Assembly: GCF_022539505.1 (NCBI RefSeq)
Contig: NC_061508.1
Coordinates: 260,654,736-260,718,735 of the forward strand
DNA from: Lolium rigidum
Lineage: Eukaryota; Streptophyta; Magnoliopsida; Poales; Poaceae
Length of the DNA: 64,000 bases
Direction: 5' to 3'
This document shows, piece by piece, positions 1-11,442 of this stretch; the first letter of the stretch is position 1; each line of letters begins with the position of its first letter. The notes beneath the pieces are model-generated. The model did no database searches, was not told the origin of the DNA, and worked only from the letters and a program-made list of their open reading frames with translations. A program made the translations under genes and the position numbers.

Positions 1-352
1 ATAAACCCTAGTCCTTAGTTGTTTGCTCTAGCAAAACTATTGAATCCCTACACCATATTGCTTGATATTGTGTAGATCCTGAAAAAGTCTTGTGTGATCT
101 GCTGTTCCATTGGGAATTAGACGGTTGCAACTTACCGCTTCGTGGTCGGCGGCTACGTGCGCAAGTGTGTGGAGTTGCGAATATCTTGCAGGGTTGAGAG
201 CTGTTGCATTGGCGACAGTGACCAATCGAGAGATCTCGTTGCGTCATACAAGTTATCATCCACTTCATCGTCGTGTTTCTCCGCTGCCATCATCCCGTGA
301 TCATCATCACCACCGTTGCTTACTGAGAAGATCGGGCCACCCCTTATCAACC
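1..352. repeat. Probable LTR-retrotransposon internal fragment
   Basis: No open frame here resembles a gene. The text resembles the untranslated leader of abundant Triticeae Copia elements, but I recall this only by general resemblance. It ends abruptly near 352, where a truncated Gypsy LTR begins. The same LTR sequence occurs again near 57.9 kb with quite different sequence on its left, so 352/353 is a junction between unrelated repeats. Confidence 0.3.
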
Positions 353-1202
353 TTAGAACTTTCTGTCACTATCCCAGATTCAATGGAGTTACAGGTATCA
401 ACTTGGCCAGAGCCTCTACTAGCAACGGAGAGCATGCAAGATCATAAACAACACATATATGTTAGATCGATAATCAACTTGACATAGTATTCCATATTCA
501 TCGGATCCCAACAAACACAACATGTAGCATTACAAATAGATGATCTTGATCATGATAGGCAGCTCACAAGATCTAAACATGATGGCACAATAGGAGAAGA
601 CAACCATCTAGCTACTGCTATGGACCCATAGTCCAAGGATGAACTACTCACGCATCAGTCCGGAGGCGGGCATGGTGGTGTAGAGCCCTCCGGTGATGAT
701 TCCCCTCTCCGGCAGGGTGCCGGAGGCGATCTTCGGAACCCCCCGAGATGGGGTTGACGGCGGCGGCGTTTCAGTAACTTTCCTCGTATCGTGGCTCTCG
801 GTACTAGGGTTTTCACGACGGAAGGATTATATAGGCGAAGGGGCAGAGTCGGGGGACGCCCGAGGGGCCCACCCCATATGGCGGCGCGGCCAGGGGTGGG
901 GCCATGCCCCCCTATGGTGTGGCCGCCTCGTGGCCCCTCTTCGTCTCCTCTTCGGTGTTCTGGAAGATTCCGTGGAAAATAAGACCGTGGGCTTTTGTTT
1001 CGTCCAATTCCGAGAATATTTCCTGTGTAGGATTTCTGAAACCAAAAACAGCAGAAAACAGGAACTAGCGCTTCGGCATCTTGTTAATAGGTTAGTACCG
1101 GAAAATGCATAAAAATGATATAAAGTATATATAAAACATGTGAGTATTGTCATAAAACTAGCATGAAACATAGTAAATTATAGATACGTTTGAGACGTAT
1201 CA
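353..1202 (-). mobile_element. Truncated Gypsy LTR, minus strand
   Basis: Read on the minus strand this starts with TGATACGTCTCAAACGTATC, the terminus style of the other Gypsy LTRs in this window (21921, 32798, 58734, 59764). It is closely similar to the minus-strand LTR ending at 58734, including the region with the minus-strand TATA-like box near 830. It lacks a stretch of about 40 bp present in that copy and is truncated at 353, so only the U3-side part of the LTR remains. No internal domain is attached. Confidence 0.75.
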
Positions 1203-4200
1203 ACAAGTTTCTAGTTAAGCCTTACCCACAATCAGGTATTGTGGGGGTACTCAAAATTGGAAAGGTATCGCATTCAAACCCAATCATCAGTTTTTGTCAA
1301 AGTCACCAAGTCATTCATGTCATATTCAACTTCAAAATCTTTCAATGGAATGACTCATCATTCCAAGGTTTTCAAAGTCATTGGTTTTCACAAGTTCCCA
1401 TCTAGAGTAGTCATTTGTAGTTTAACACTAGCAACTAGTCATGAGGGGTGCTAATCTATCTTGTATTTCTCTAGGCTACTTTTGATGTTCTTGTAACATT
1501 CTAAACTTAGACCAAAGTTAACCAAAGTAAGCTTTGATAAAATAAAGTAAAAGTTTGCAAGAGTAAAACTTGGTATTGGGATCCTTAAGTAGCAAATAGA
1601 AATGTAATGGTGCCTTGCTCCATTAGAGCTTTGCACTTGGGAACTTTGCAAGAGTGTTAGCTTGCCTTGAGTGGTGTATTGATCAAAGTGTTCTTCTTCC
1701 TCCTCGTAGACCTCCTCCTCCTGGTATTCCTCGGTACTAGCGTCTAAAAACGGATACGAGGTACACAATCACCAAACAATGCTTAAGGGCTAGACTAATC
1801 ACACAAACGATTCACACCACTTATTCTAGCAACACACATTAATCCCAAGAGGGGGTTGACTTGTGTTTTAAGAAACTTGTAAGAGAAAATAATTTCCTCT
1901 CATTGAATCTTCTTAAGATTTAATTTCCTCCAATGATAGAGTATGATCATATGTTGACCAAGGTCAATACTTCATAAGTATCATGTGAGGAAAAAGATTT
2001 AAATGAGATACTATATCTCATGTGATTTAAAACTTCTATGGAACAATTTAATATCATTTAAGTAATCACACATGAGGTGCTATAAACTAAGATCATTACC
2101 TCATATTGGATTACTTAAGACAATGATTTAAATGAGAGAGTGGCTCTCATACTATTTAAACAAATTAAACGAGATGATTTAAATGGACTAGAAATGGCGG
2201 CATAGCCATTATTTTGCTCTAGTCCATGATCATACAAACAACTATGCTATCTTTTTGCAAAAAAAATTAGAGTATGTCAAATGTGATTTATGAGAGTTGG
2301 AATCAACTCAAAATCACTTATGGTTGAATTTTAAATAAAGTTTGAAGTTTGAAAAGGCTCTGCCTTGTTATTTTTACTATTTGAATTCTACACTGAATCT
2401 GAGGGTGAGACCAGTGTGGTTGCTTAGATCTTTTTCCAAGCTTTCCAAAAATATAAAGTTCAAAATTTGGTTCAGTTGATTTGAAACTATTTAAGTTTTA
2501 GCAAAGCATCTGCAAGCATTTCAACTAAATCCTAAATCCAAATTCAAACGTGTGGGCTTTAGGCGGGAAAGAAACTGGGCCGCAACGGGGAAAAGAAGTT
2601 GGGCCAGCCCACTTCGCGTCCAGCGCGAGCAGGCCGCCTGACATGGTGGGCTCCACCTGTCAGCGAGAGTTTTACAGCGAAACGGTATGGATGAATCTGG
2701 ATCACACGATTAGAAATAGATCTAACGGCCGGCGTTCATCGTCGTCTCCGACGAGAACCCGTGGTGCTGGTGGCGAGGCTAGGGGGTGGGAGAGCCTACC
2801 GGTGCTCCGGCGGTCGATGGCGAGGTGCGCGGCGACGTTGGCGTGGACGGCGAGTTGACTGGTACCGGCGGCGTCGCTCGGGGAGGCTCCAATCGACGGT
2901 GCCGATCTGCGGGTACTGGCGGGCTCCGGCGTCAAATTGGCGCAGCTCCGGCGATAATTTGGCTCGGGATTGTTTCGAGGAGAGGCAGAGATGGGAGGAG
3001 AGGCGATGGGTGTGAAGAATGGAGGCGCGGGAGGGTGCTATTTATAGAGGGGAGGAGGAGCTGTGGGTGCCCGTGGAGGTCAAGCATGGTGCGGCGGTTC
3101 TGGTGCTCGAAAAGCCAAGGCGAGGACGGCGTGGCATAGCTGGCATCATGGCGATGCTCAACGGCTAGCGGGCGCAGCAAAAGGGCGATGGGATCACTCG
3201 CGATGATGAAGAACCTGTCACGGTACTGGCGGCGGAAAGTCGACGAGGACGACGGCGACGGTGCACGCGCAGGGGCTTGAGCATGTCTACGCGCTAGCTG
3301 GTGTGGAGTTGTCGCTCGGTGCAGAGGTAGAAGGGTAGGGAAGGACTGAGGAGATGGGGCGTGGCCATGCTCTGGCGCGTCCAGGGCGTGGTGATCACGC
3401 CGGCTGGCATGCCTGGGCGTGCTGGGCGCGTGCTGGCCTGGCCAATGCCAGCCTCTCGCGTGCCAGGGCCGTGCACGGTGCTGATCAAGGATGCAGAGGG
3501 AGTGTACTGGACACGATTAAAGTGAGAAGAGAGGATCTGAGAGAGAGATGGCATGAGAGTTGGCATGGGCACGGCATGGTTCAGTTCTGAGCCTCTCCAC
3601 ACTTTAATCACTACGATCAAGTACTTGCGTTGATGCAGGAGATGCAGAGGATCAAAATCATCACAAACCAAAAGAGGTTTAGGCAAAAATCCAGTGAGTA
3701 ATAGCATGTTTGTTCAATCCAGAATGTTGCCTGCCAGGTGTTCGACACAATGGCCGCATGAACATTTTGTTCAAATTTTGCAATTCTTTTTGGTGAGATT
3801 TATTTGAATAACAAATGGAGTAGAATGGTGGTGGTGGTTGGAAAAATGGTGCTGGTTTGCAAAGTTTCAAAAATGGGGAGGATCTTCTCTTTGTTTCAAG
3901 GTTGCCACTTGTCAACCTTATACTAAGTAATGGGGACAGAGTCAACCATGATGGTAAACACAAAAATGGTTCATCTTGGTATGGTCTTGGATGAGGTGGA
4001 AAGATTTGGCAAGGTTTAGTTTAAGAATCTCTCAAACCAGGGGCTCAAAGTGGGTATGCTGATAAGAATTCCAATTTTGACCATTATCATATGTAATAAG
4101 AATTTGATTTTTCCTTTGTTTTGGTTTGTGTTTCTTTGGTTCCAAAATGTTTGGTGTTGATCTATTAAGGTTTCCCAAGCATTGGCACAAGCCAAAATGG

Positions 4201-4462
4201 TCTTGGTTGAGGATTTGCAAAGTTGGCCATATGTGTATGTGAGTGAGATTTGCAATTTTTCCCATTTCTTTTATTTCTCTCTTTTTAGGGTTCTTTGATC
4301 ATGTACTAGGGTTTAAGCACATTTGATCAACACACAAACACTTATCATGGCAATTGCACAAAGGAAAATGCATGCACACTATGTATAGCACTAGATGCAA
4401 ATCAAAGTTTTTGTTAATTCAAAAATTTGGGCATTTGAATTTCTTTGTCTTTATTGAAATGA
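1203..4462. other. Repeat-like intergenic DNA, no gene supported
   Basis: AT-rich flanks (1203-2540 and 3600-4460) surround a GC-rich block at 2550-3600. On the minus strand the block has a TATA-like CTATAAATA at 3039-3047 followed leftward by GC-rich sequence, which would suit an LTR promoter, but I could not find paired LTR ends. Open frames here are short, overlap on both strands and show no recognisable domain. A poly-G run lies at 4470-4480. Confidence 0.35.
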
Positions 4463-4469
4463 AAACTTG

Positions 4470-4788
4470 GGGGGGGGGGGCGACCGACACTGTTCGCAGC
4501 CTTCGCCTTGGACAGCGGGTTTCCCCTCGGCCCCGCGTATTTGGTCTTCGAGCAACCCGTCTTCGGCGGCGCGGGGGTCACCGCTGCCGCAGCAACGGCC
4601 GGCGCAGCTCCGACCTCCACCTGGGGCTGATAGATCGCCCACTTCCTCTTCCCCGGCATGGTGGAGGACACCATGGCCGCTACCTCGCCAGGAGTCGGCT
4701 GGCCTCCCGCGATGGTGGCGGGGACGTCCACCACCATCCGCGCCTCCGGTACGCCTTCCGCGGTCGGCGGGACCTGCGAGTGGTCCAT
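4470..4788 (-). pseudogene. Harbinger-like ORF1 N-terminal fragment
   Basis: Reading leftward from an ATG at 4786-4788, the frame encodes a Pro/Ala/Val-rich stretch starting MDHSQVPPTAEG, with a basic PGKRK motif and a later Lys-rich KTKYAGPRG segment. This resembles the disordered N-terminus of the Myb/NAM-associated ORF1 protein that accompanies grass PIF/Harbinger transposases. The conserved DNA-binding part is absent because the sequence is cut at the poly-G run at 4470-4480. Upstream (4789-5097) is GC-rich, and a Harbinger-like end lies at 5072-5097. An unrelated low-complexity frame cannot be excluded. Confidence 0.4.
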
Positions 4789-5097
4789 GGCGGCGAAATC
4801 CGGCCGCGTAGTAGCCGGAGAGGGCGGGGGCGTGGAGATCGGGGCGGTGGCGGCGCGGGGGGCGGTAGTTGGGCAGGCTGAAATCTCCTTCACGCGAGGA
4901 GTGAGGGTCTCGTTCAGTTTCGGCCGCCAACCCGCACACCTACAGGTTCCCGAGCGGACCCGGGGCGGAACTGGAAAAGTTTTAATACGGAATGAGCGAT
5001 GTACGGACCTGATAAACACCGCGGAAGCGCCAAAACCTGTATTTCAGCGGTTATTATACAGTTTTGGGTGTTTTACAGACCCTATTAGAATTGCTCT
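4470..5097 (-). mobile_element. Harbinger-like element remnant
   Basis: On the minus strand the right boundary reads AGAGCAATTCTAATAGGGTC, a style of terminus I associate with grass PIF/Harbinger elements, and it leads into the ORF1-like fragment. The left end is missing, so no target duplication can be checked. Confidence 0.4.
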
Positions 5098-5402
5098 TAC
5101 ACGTTGCTCACATTCGGCTGATGCCGAAACACGATGACACACAAGCGCGAAGTGGGGCCCGTGAAAACGACGTGCGACGCAACAAGGGACGCGCCCAAAC
5201 CCTGGGAGCTTAGTGCTCTCCAAGGATGGCGAGGAATCATACGAGGCCTTCAATCCCTTATCTGCTGTTAGCTGCTTTGTGAGTGGATGGCACCGCTGTA
5301 ATGGAGGACACCACTATCATCTTGTTCATTTTATTCATGTTAACTGCTATTTTAAGCATTGCAAATTATTTTCACTAATTGGTGCCGAGGTAAGAAGCTA
5401 CT

Positions 5403-5614
5403 GAGATCTTGTGGCAGCAATTTTAGCAAATCCATTATATCTTATGTAGGGCTTTGGGAAATTTCTTTGATCTTGGGAATCGTCATATCCAGTCTTTCAG
5501 ACAAGAAGTCACCACAAGAACAATCTAGTGAGATCTTGTGGCAGCAATTTTAGCAAATCCATTATATGTACATGTAGGAGGGATTTTTGTAGTTGTTCTT
5601 GTGGTGACTTCTTT
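5403..5614. repeat. Direct and inverted repeats
   Basis: A 38-bp sequence starting GAGATCTTGTGGCAGCAA occurs at 5403-5440 and again at 5530-5567 (period 127). Overlapping this, AAGAAGTCACCACAAGAAC (5503-5521) is repeated exactly in inverted form near 5595-5613, giving a 19-bp stem with a loop of about 73 bp. The segment 5460-5521 also reappears in inverted orientation at 7968-8027. Confidence 0.8.
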
Positions 5615-5639
5615 TAGACGGAAGGCTCGAAATAAGCAC

Positions 5640-6284
5640 AACTTTGAATTAACGAAGCCATCAACCGGTTAGGAGGTACACCATGAGTTACAACATCAAG
5701 AGAAATAACCTCCGGAAGATGCTTAGTCCAGAAGCTCGCTTCCGACCACTTCAAGAGGAACTAGCTGGATGGATCGCGAGGGAAGTCGTCCATCCTAAAG
5801 GACAACACTATGTAGAGGACGTAGAACTTCATATGCACTAAATTATGTATGGAAACTTGTTCAAAATTGTATATGGCGTCATCCGATATTGAATATATAT
5901 TGTATATTCCTCTTGAATTCTTTTTGGTTCTAATTTCAAATTTGTTTGAAATTGTACATTCATATGCATGTATGCAGTACCGTAGAATATGTGAAACTCC
6001 TTCAAAATTAAAATAAAACACAAAAGAAATAAAACAATACAAATTAAAAAGAAAACAGGTTTAGGGGGGGGGGGCTAAAACCCTAAACCTGCGGCGGCCT
6101 TTAGTCGCGGTTGGCCAGGAGAACCGCGACTAAAGGTCCTCCGCCCCGACGGACTGCTGGCGGCCATGTGGACGTGAACCGCGACTAAAGGGGGGGCCTT
6201 TAGTCGCGCTTAATTGGTCGCGGTTGCGCAACCGCGACTAATGGCAGTTGCGAACCGCGACCAAAGGCCCTTTTTCCACCAGTG
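5640..6284 (+). mobile_element. Right end of a CACTA transposon
   Basis: The block ends with GGCCCTTTTTCCACCAGTG, the inverted form of a CACTGGTGG-type CACTA terminus. Just inside it (about 6090-6270) are repeated, inverted TTTAGTCGCGGTT and AACCGCGACTAAAGG motifs, as expected for subterminal transposase-binding repeats. The 3' end of the element's protease-like gene lies at 5683-5841. No matching left terminus occurs in the window, so the rest of the element is missing. Confidence 0.75.
5683..5841 (+). pseudogene. C-terminal tail of CACTA Ulp1-like protease
   Basis: The last 52 residues of a frame that can be extended a little upstream read MSYNIKRNNLRKML, then LQEELAGWIAREVV and a C-terminal YVEDVELHMH, stopping at TAA 5839-5841. 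This matches the tail that follows the C48 (Ulp1-like) cysteine protease domain in many grass CACTA proteins. The catalytic His, Asp and Cys region is absent, so this is a remnant. It lies about 440 bp from the element terminus, a usual distance. Confidence 0.55.
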
Positions 6285-7960
6285 ACACACATGCAAACCG
6301 AAAACCAACAACAAAAGACATCTCAAGAAACGCCGCTAAGCGCCGGGTTGAGGGAGACTTATCTTCTGTTGCACCGGAGAGAGTACGTCCTAGTCCACGC
6401 TAACAAACCTCCTACGCACCCAAGCAGTACCCCAAGGGGGACTCGACGACGGGCAAACAACCTAGCAGCGCTTGAGGATCCAAAGGAGGAGGGGTCTTGC
6501 GGCGATGCCTCCAAGAAGGTACATGGCGCGCGAGGGTGTCATCGTCGCCGGCAGAGACGGAGGTCCTGCAAAGCTTTCACCCAGACCCCAAACCACCACC
6601 ACTGAGCTCGGGCTAGGTCCAGCCCAGAAACACAACATCTTTCAATGGCATTGGGATAGGCACACCAACCGAAACTACAGCCAGACGCCAACCTAGCAAA
6701 GCCCCCCAAGGCACTAGGCGGTCCGTCAGCTACCGAAGCAAGACCATGTATAAGTAGCCAGGCCGACGAGGTGAGAGGGAAGGGACACCAGCGAGAGATC
6801 AAAGGGTGATCCACAAGGCACTACAAGAGAAACTTGCCTAAAGCGGGGCCACCAAGAGGAGCCGATTGAGGCGGAGGGACGGAATCCATCAGTTCGAACC
6901 GGGGGGATCATCATCGGGATGCCTTCAACAAGGGAACGACACCTGAAAGGTGGCGCCATCACCGGCAATGGCGGGGCCATGCGTAGCATTCGCTAAGATC
7001 CCACCGGGTCAAAATTTTGGTCACTGTCGTGAGGACGCAGAGCAGACAAAACAGAGCTTGCTACCGCACCTCCAACCCAAGCCACACTAGCCCCAACTAG
7101 AGTCGACCGCAGGATGAACGCAAATACAATCTGCACCAGTGCGACCGTGAAGGTCGGAGCGAAAGACCACAACCGTGAAAGAAGCTATAGCGTAGGACGT
7201 GTTGCCGGCTCGGCGAGCACGCGCTGGCCTAGGGACCCTACCCTGAAAAGCCAAGCGCCCCAGCAAAAGACCGAGGTCCACCGACGCGAACGGACGAAGA
7301 AGCCGCCGAATCTATACCTAACATACCAAGCACGAACGCGAAGGAACAATGGAGACATGTTGGAGGGTGTCCAAACACGGGCGCAAAACACACCCACATA
7401 CCACCCATGTACCTCGCAGATCCCGGTTGGGCCTCAAGCCCAAATCTGGCCACCAAACCCCCGAGCCCAACACCACTGGCCACGCCACCGCCACGTCCGA
7501 GGCCCGCATCACCCGCCCAGCGGGATGGTCAACTGGCCCCCAGATCTGAGCCCACAAGCCTAGATCCGGCCAAGCCTTAGCCGCCAGCAGCAGCCACCGT
7601 CGACCGGCCAACGCACCACACCACCAGAAGCAGCCAGGCGGTCGGAGAGCCGCCCCGCGCCACCGTGTGGGCGCGACCTGCCCTGGCAAGCCTGCCCGAC
7701 GAGCGGGAGGGAGCATCCAGAGACGCGCGTCGATGCGTCGCCACCGCGACTGGAAGGCCAGCCAGAGCACTACCCGAAGTGCAGCGGCCGAAGCAGCACC
7801 GCCGGACTTCGCCACCACCAGGTCGGGAACTGCCCCATCGGGCCGGCTCGTGCGCGGGGAAGAGAAGATCCGCCGCCGGCGGCACCGCGCGGGCTTTGCC
7901 TGGCGGCTCTCGCCGGTGGCAGGGGGTGTGGCGACGGGGAGCTAGCGTCTTTTTCTCTGC
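6285..7960. other. GC-rich repeat-like block, no gene supported
   Basis: Several overlapping Pro/Arg-rich frames run on both strands, which is normal for GC-rich low-complexity DNA and not evidence of coding. The block sits between the CACTA right end at 6284 and a unique-looking stretch starting near 7960 that is partly repeated in inverted form at 5460-5521. It may be a further transposon fragment, but I saw no paired termini. Confidence 0.35.
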
Positions 7961-8460
7961 TACCAGTCCTTGTGGTGACTTCTTGGCTGCAAGAATGGAT
8001 ATGATGATTCCCAAGATCAAAGAAATGCAACTCACACACTGTGAGTATTGGTTTGGAATTCATTGCGTCCCTTGATAAGTATCTCAACAAATTGTAAGGA
8101 TTTGTTCATGCGTGCATTTGAATTTTCATGGGAACTTATAGATGCATCTAACTTACTTGTTCTAAGTAGGAGGGTGGACAGATTATTATCTTATGTAAAC
8201 ATGAAACTAATGATTCAAAATATTTCGTAAAGGGAAGTAGAGGCCGAGGAGGAAAGCTAATCCCTCGCTGACGATCTGCCGAGGTGAAGGCAGCTGTGGT
8301 AACGTGACCGAATTGGAGCCCGAGACGGGACGGACACAGATTCCTTCCATCTCAAAAGGGCGCTGATACCCCCAATCCCAATAAACCAAAAACTGCCTGG
8401 CCCTTTGTTAAAAAAAAAAACTGACTAATTAGGGTGCAAAATTCGGTCCTCGAGCTGGTG

Positions 8461-10187
8461 ATGGCCATGGCTAATGTCCTCAAGCGGTTCATCTGCAAAA
8501 CTCTGGCGGAGGAGCTTTCCACTTCCACGGGTTGTTCCAAGGACCCTTCTCGCGCGGACCATGGAGAGACTGTTATTGGTGACTATGACATGGTGCTCGC
8601 TGAAGAGCGGGATCTCGCCGGCATCTTACCTGACGACGTGCTAGCCGACGTCTTCCGCCGCCTTGCACCGCGCTGGCTTGCCACGTCCCGCTGCGTCCGC
8701 AGTAACTGGTGTGCCGCCATCGACGCCCACCGACACCTGCGTGCGGATCTGCTCCCACTCTCGTTCCACGGTATCTTTCTCCACTTCATGGACCATAAGT
8801 TTCCGGAGTTCTTTTCCCGCCCTTCCTCCTCCATGGGAACCCTTGCGATCAGCGGCAAGCTCGACTTCCTGCCCAACACCAACACCAACACCTCCAGCAA
8901 GGTCTTTGACCAGGATTACTATCTAGATTGGCAGAACTATGATATCCTTCATCACTGCAATGGGCTCCTTTTGCTCAACAAATACGTGGTCAACCCTGCT
9001 ACACAACGTTGGGATCCTTTGCCTCCACAACCGCCGCATTTGAAGCCTGTGGTGCAGATAGATGGTTACAGACATACAACTTTCATGATGTATCTAGCCT
9101 TTGATCCTATGCTGTCACAACATTATGAGGTGTTCATAATCCCTCAACTATACACCAGGAATTTTAAGGACTACTTTGATCCATTAATGGAGAAACCAGC
9201 GTCTCCATGGATCTTGCGTGTCTTCTCATCAAGGTCAAGTCAATGGGAGTTGAGGTCCTTTGTTGAAGAAGGGGATGTTGTAGGGACCGCCACCAATATC
9301 ATGGTGTCGAGTTTGCCACAGTTTGCTGTCTATTGGAGGGGAGCACTTTACGTGCAACGTGCAGCTAATTTTCTTGTAAGGTAAAACGACTGCCTTATCA
9401 TATTTTGTCATTTATCTTCCTTTAGTGATTTTATTTATTTTTGTGACAATTTTATTGAGCCGTCACTTGATTTTGCAGAATATCTCTCTCAAACAACAAG
9501 TACCGTATAATTAGACCACCAGTGGGTGTGCGTTTGAGCACACATTCACCTCGTTATCTAGACAGATCAGAAAATGGGGTATACTTTGCGGCTCTTGATA
9601 ACTATCACCTTCGTGTTTGGATCCTTGACGAATCATTTGGTCAAATGGAGTGGATGTTGAAGTATGATAAAGATCTTGAGCATATGCTCTCTCCTCACCC
9701 ACAAGTTCATGGACGTAACGGACGTTGGATGCTAAAGGATGTTAACTACAACTTATATTGTTCCCACCTTCCAAAACACAAGAAGAACGATATAGTCGAA
9801 GAGAAGCCTGAATGGAACTCTGATACTGATGATCTTGATGATGTTGAAATTGAAGGACATCTTTCAGGAGAGAACAAGAAAGCAATAAATAAGCAGAAGC
9901 TTACCAGCAGAGACATGGGTGAGTGTGACTTCCATGTAGAGCCATTCTTTTATGTGCCCAAAATTAAGATACTCGGATTTCACCCATACAGAGAGGTTGT
10001 CTTCCTAAGTGAATCAATGGAGAAAGGACTGGCCTTTCACTTGAAAACATCAAAGATTGAAAGCTTGGGAAATATGTACCCAACAAACTATAATCATTTC
10101 AAGAACTCCCCTAGCGACCGGTCTAGTATCAAATATTCCTTTACCTACACACCTTGTTGGCTTGAAGAGTACCCTAGAAACCGGTAG
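8461..10187 (+). CDS. F-box protein, two exons
   Basis: The product is probably a substrate-recognition subunit of an SCF ubiquitin ligase. Exon 1 (8461-9380) starts at the first ATG of the frame and encodes an F-box at about residues 54-95 (ILPDDVLADVFRRL followed by a Trp-containing WLATSRCVRSNW segment). The rest resembles the long C-terminal region of grass F-box families, with no LRR or Kelch repeats seen. The intron is 9381-9478 (AG|GTAAAA donor, TTTTGCAG acceptor); it splits an Arg codon, so the frame runs from NFLV through R into ISLSNNKYR. Exon 2 (9479-10187) ends with EEYPRNR. The spliced protein is 542 residues with no internal stop. The substrate is unknown. A partial copy of exon 2 lies at 14.4-15.0 kb. 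Confidence 0.85.
9381..9478 (+). other. Intron of the F-box gene
   Basis: This is a 98-bp T-rich intron with canonical GT and AG ends. The alternative donor GT at 9376 breaks the frame, whereas 9381 restores it. The 3' part of this intron is also recognisable upstream of the pseudogene copy at 14.33-14.41 kb, showing that the copy arose from genomic DNA. Confidence 0.85.
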
Positions 10188-11202
10188 TTGAGAAGCCCAT
10201 CTGAAATGTTGACACGTGTTGGATGGAATGTATTTGAGCAACTGAATAAATTTCTAGCAGATGAAGTTTTAGACATTTTCAATTTAAATAAAGATCTACA
10301 ATTATTGGTTCTTACATACATATACTTGGTCATTATGTTTGTTTGGTAAATTTTCTGCCGTGAGTGGTATTGTGTTATGCAAGTTCACTAGAGATGAAGG
10401 CAAGGTTTGCCGCGCCCGTCCATCTTGATAGAAATTTGAAATCAATCTTGATAGAATGTATTATAGGAAGACATAGACGACACATACTTTTAAAATAGTT
10501 GTTCAGGGCTTTAAGCTTTTATACAAACAAAACAGTCATATGCCTAATTGTCTAATCACTAACAATGCATTTCAACCGTGTGTAAGACTGACAAACCACA
10601 AACTCAACCATAACAGGGATGTACGGTCAAGCTAAATTAAGGCCATAGGTATATGTAGTTAAGTGCTGTTTCGTGTCCTAAATGATAACTTTCCTCATGG
10701 CACACTAGGTAAAACAAAATCCAGATCCAAACGTCTTGCTATGTATTATATTTCTTGTGGGTGACCATACTAGTGAGATGATCTCAAAAGTGGTGGGCTA
10801 TTTTTTTTGAAATAGAGGTTATATCTCCAGCCTCTACATCAAACATAACTTTTCTTTATTTAGATTATTCAACAAAACCTTCCAAAAAAAAGTTGAAAGT
10901 AACTGGTGGGCTATTTGTGGAATGGATAGATGAATAAATACCATTACCAATTTATAATAACCTGGAGAAGTTGAAAGTAATATCAGGTCCAGATGTGGAA
11001 TCATGGACAATTCGTTCAGCTAAAAATTACAGATACTCACAGAAGGACAGAACATTCTTATCTGACATAGCATAACCCCCATAACGTGAAGTGTTGTCCC
11101 AACTAAAACCAGCAAGCACACCATGATCGCTACCATCAAGAGTTATTTATCATGGCTACCATTTGTTTCCTCTACCTCTTCATCCCCATGCCAGACTCAA
11201 TA
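10188..11202. other. Intergenic, F-box 3' flank
   Basis: This is AT-rich sequence after the F-box stop codon. The first 180 bp or so, containing AATAAA-like stretches near 10245-10290, is partly shared with the flank of the pseudogene copy (15833-16010). Nothing else was recognised. Confidence 0.5.
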
Positions 11203-11442
11203 CTCCCCCCATTCACAATAACTTCGCGTTCTGGTATTGGTCAAAGTCGAATTTTTAAAACTTTGACTAACAATTTACAAAAAAATATTAACATTTATAA
11301 TATAAAATCTATTTTTAGTAGAATTATCATAAAGTTTATTTTCATATAATATGTATTTGATCTGATCTTATGTTTTTTAGTTAAATTTTGCAAAGTTTGA
11401 CTTGACTGAACCCACGCGGATCAAAGTAATAAACCGAGGGAG
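11203..11442. mobile_element. Stowaway-type MITE
   Basis: This 240-bp element starts CTCCCCCCATTCACAATAA and ends AATAAACCGAGGGAG, imperfect inverted repeats of the CTCCCTC style typical of Stowaway (Tc1/mariner-derived) MITEs. It is flanked by TA on both sides (11201-11202 and 11443-11444). The interior is AT-rich and non-coding. Confidence 0.8.

Noticed and set aside
4414..5019. Long overlapping frames on both strands in GC-rich DNA
   Set aside because: Only the minus-strand frame from 4788 resembles a known protein type; the plus-strand Arg-rich frames are composition artefacts.
9376..9381. Alternative splice donor GT at 9376 in the F-box gene
   Set aside because: Using it breaks the frame into exon 2; the donor at 9381 gives a continuous protein matching the family.
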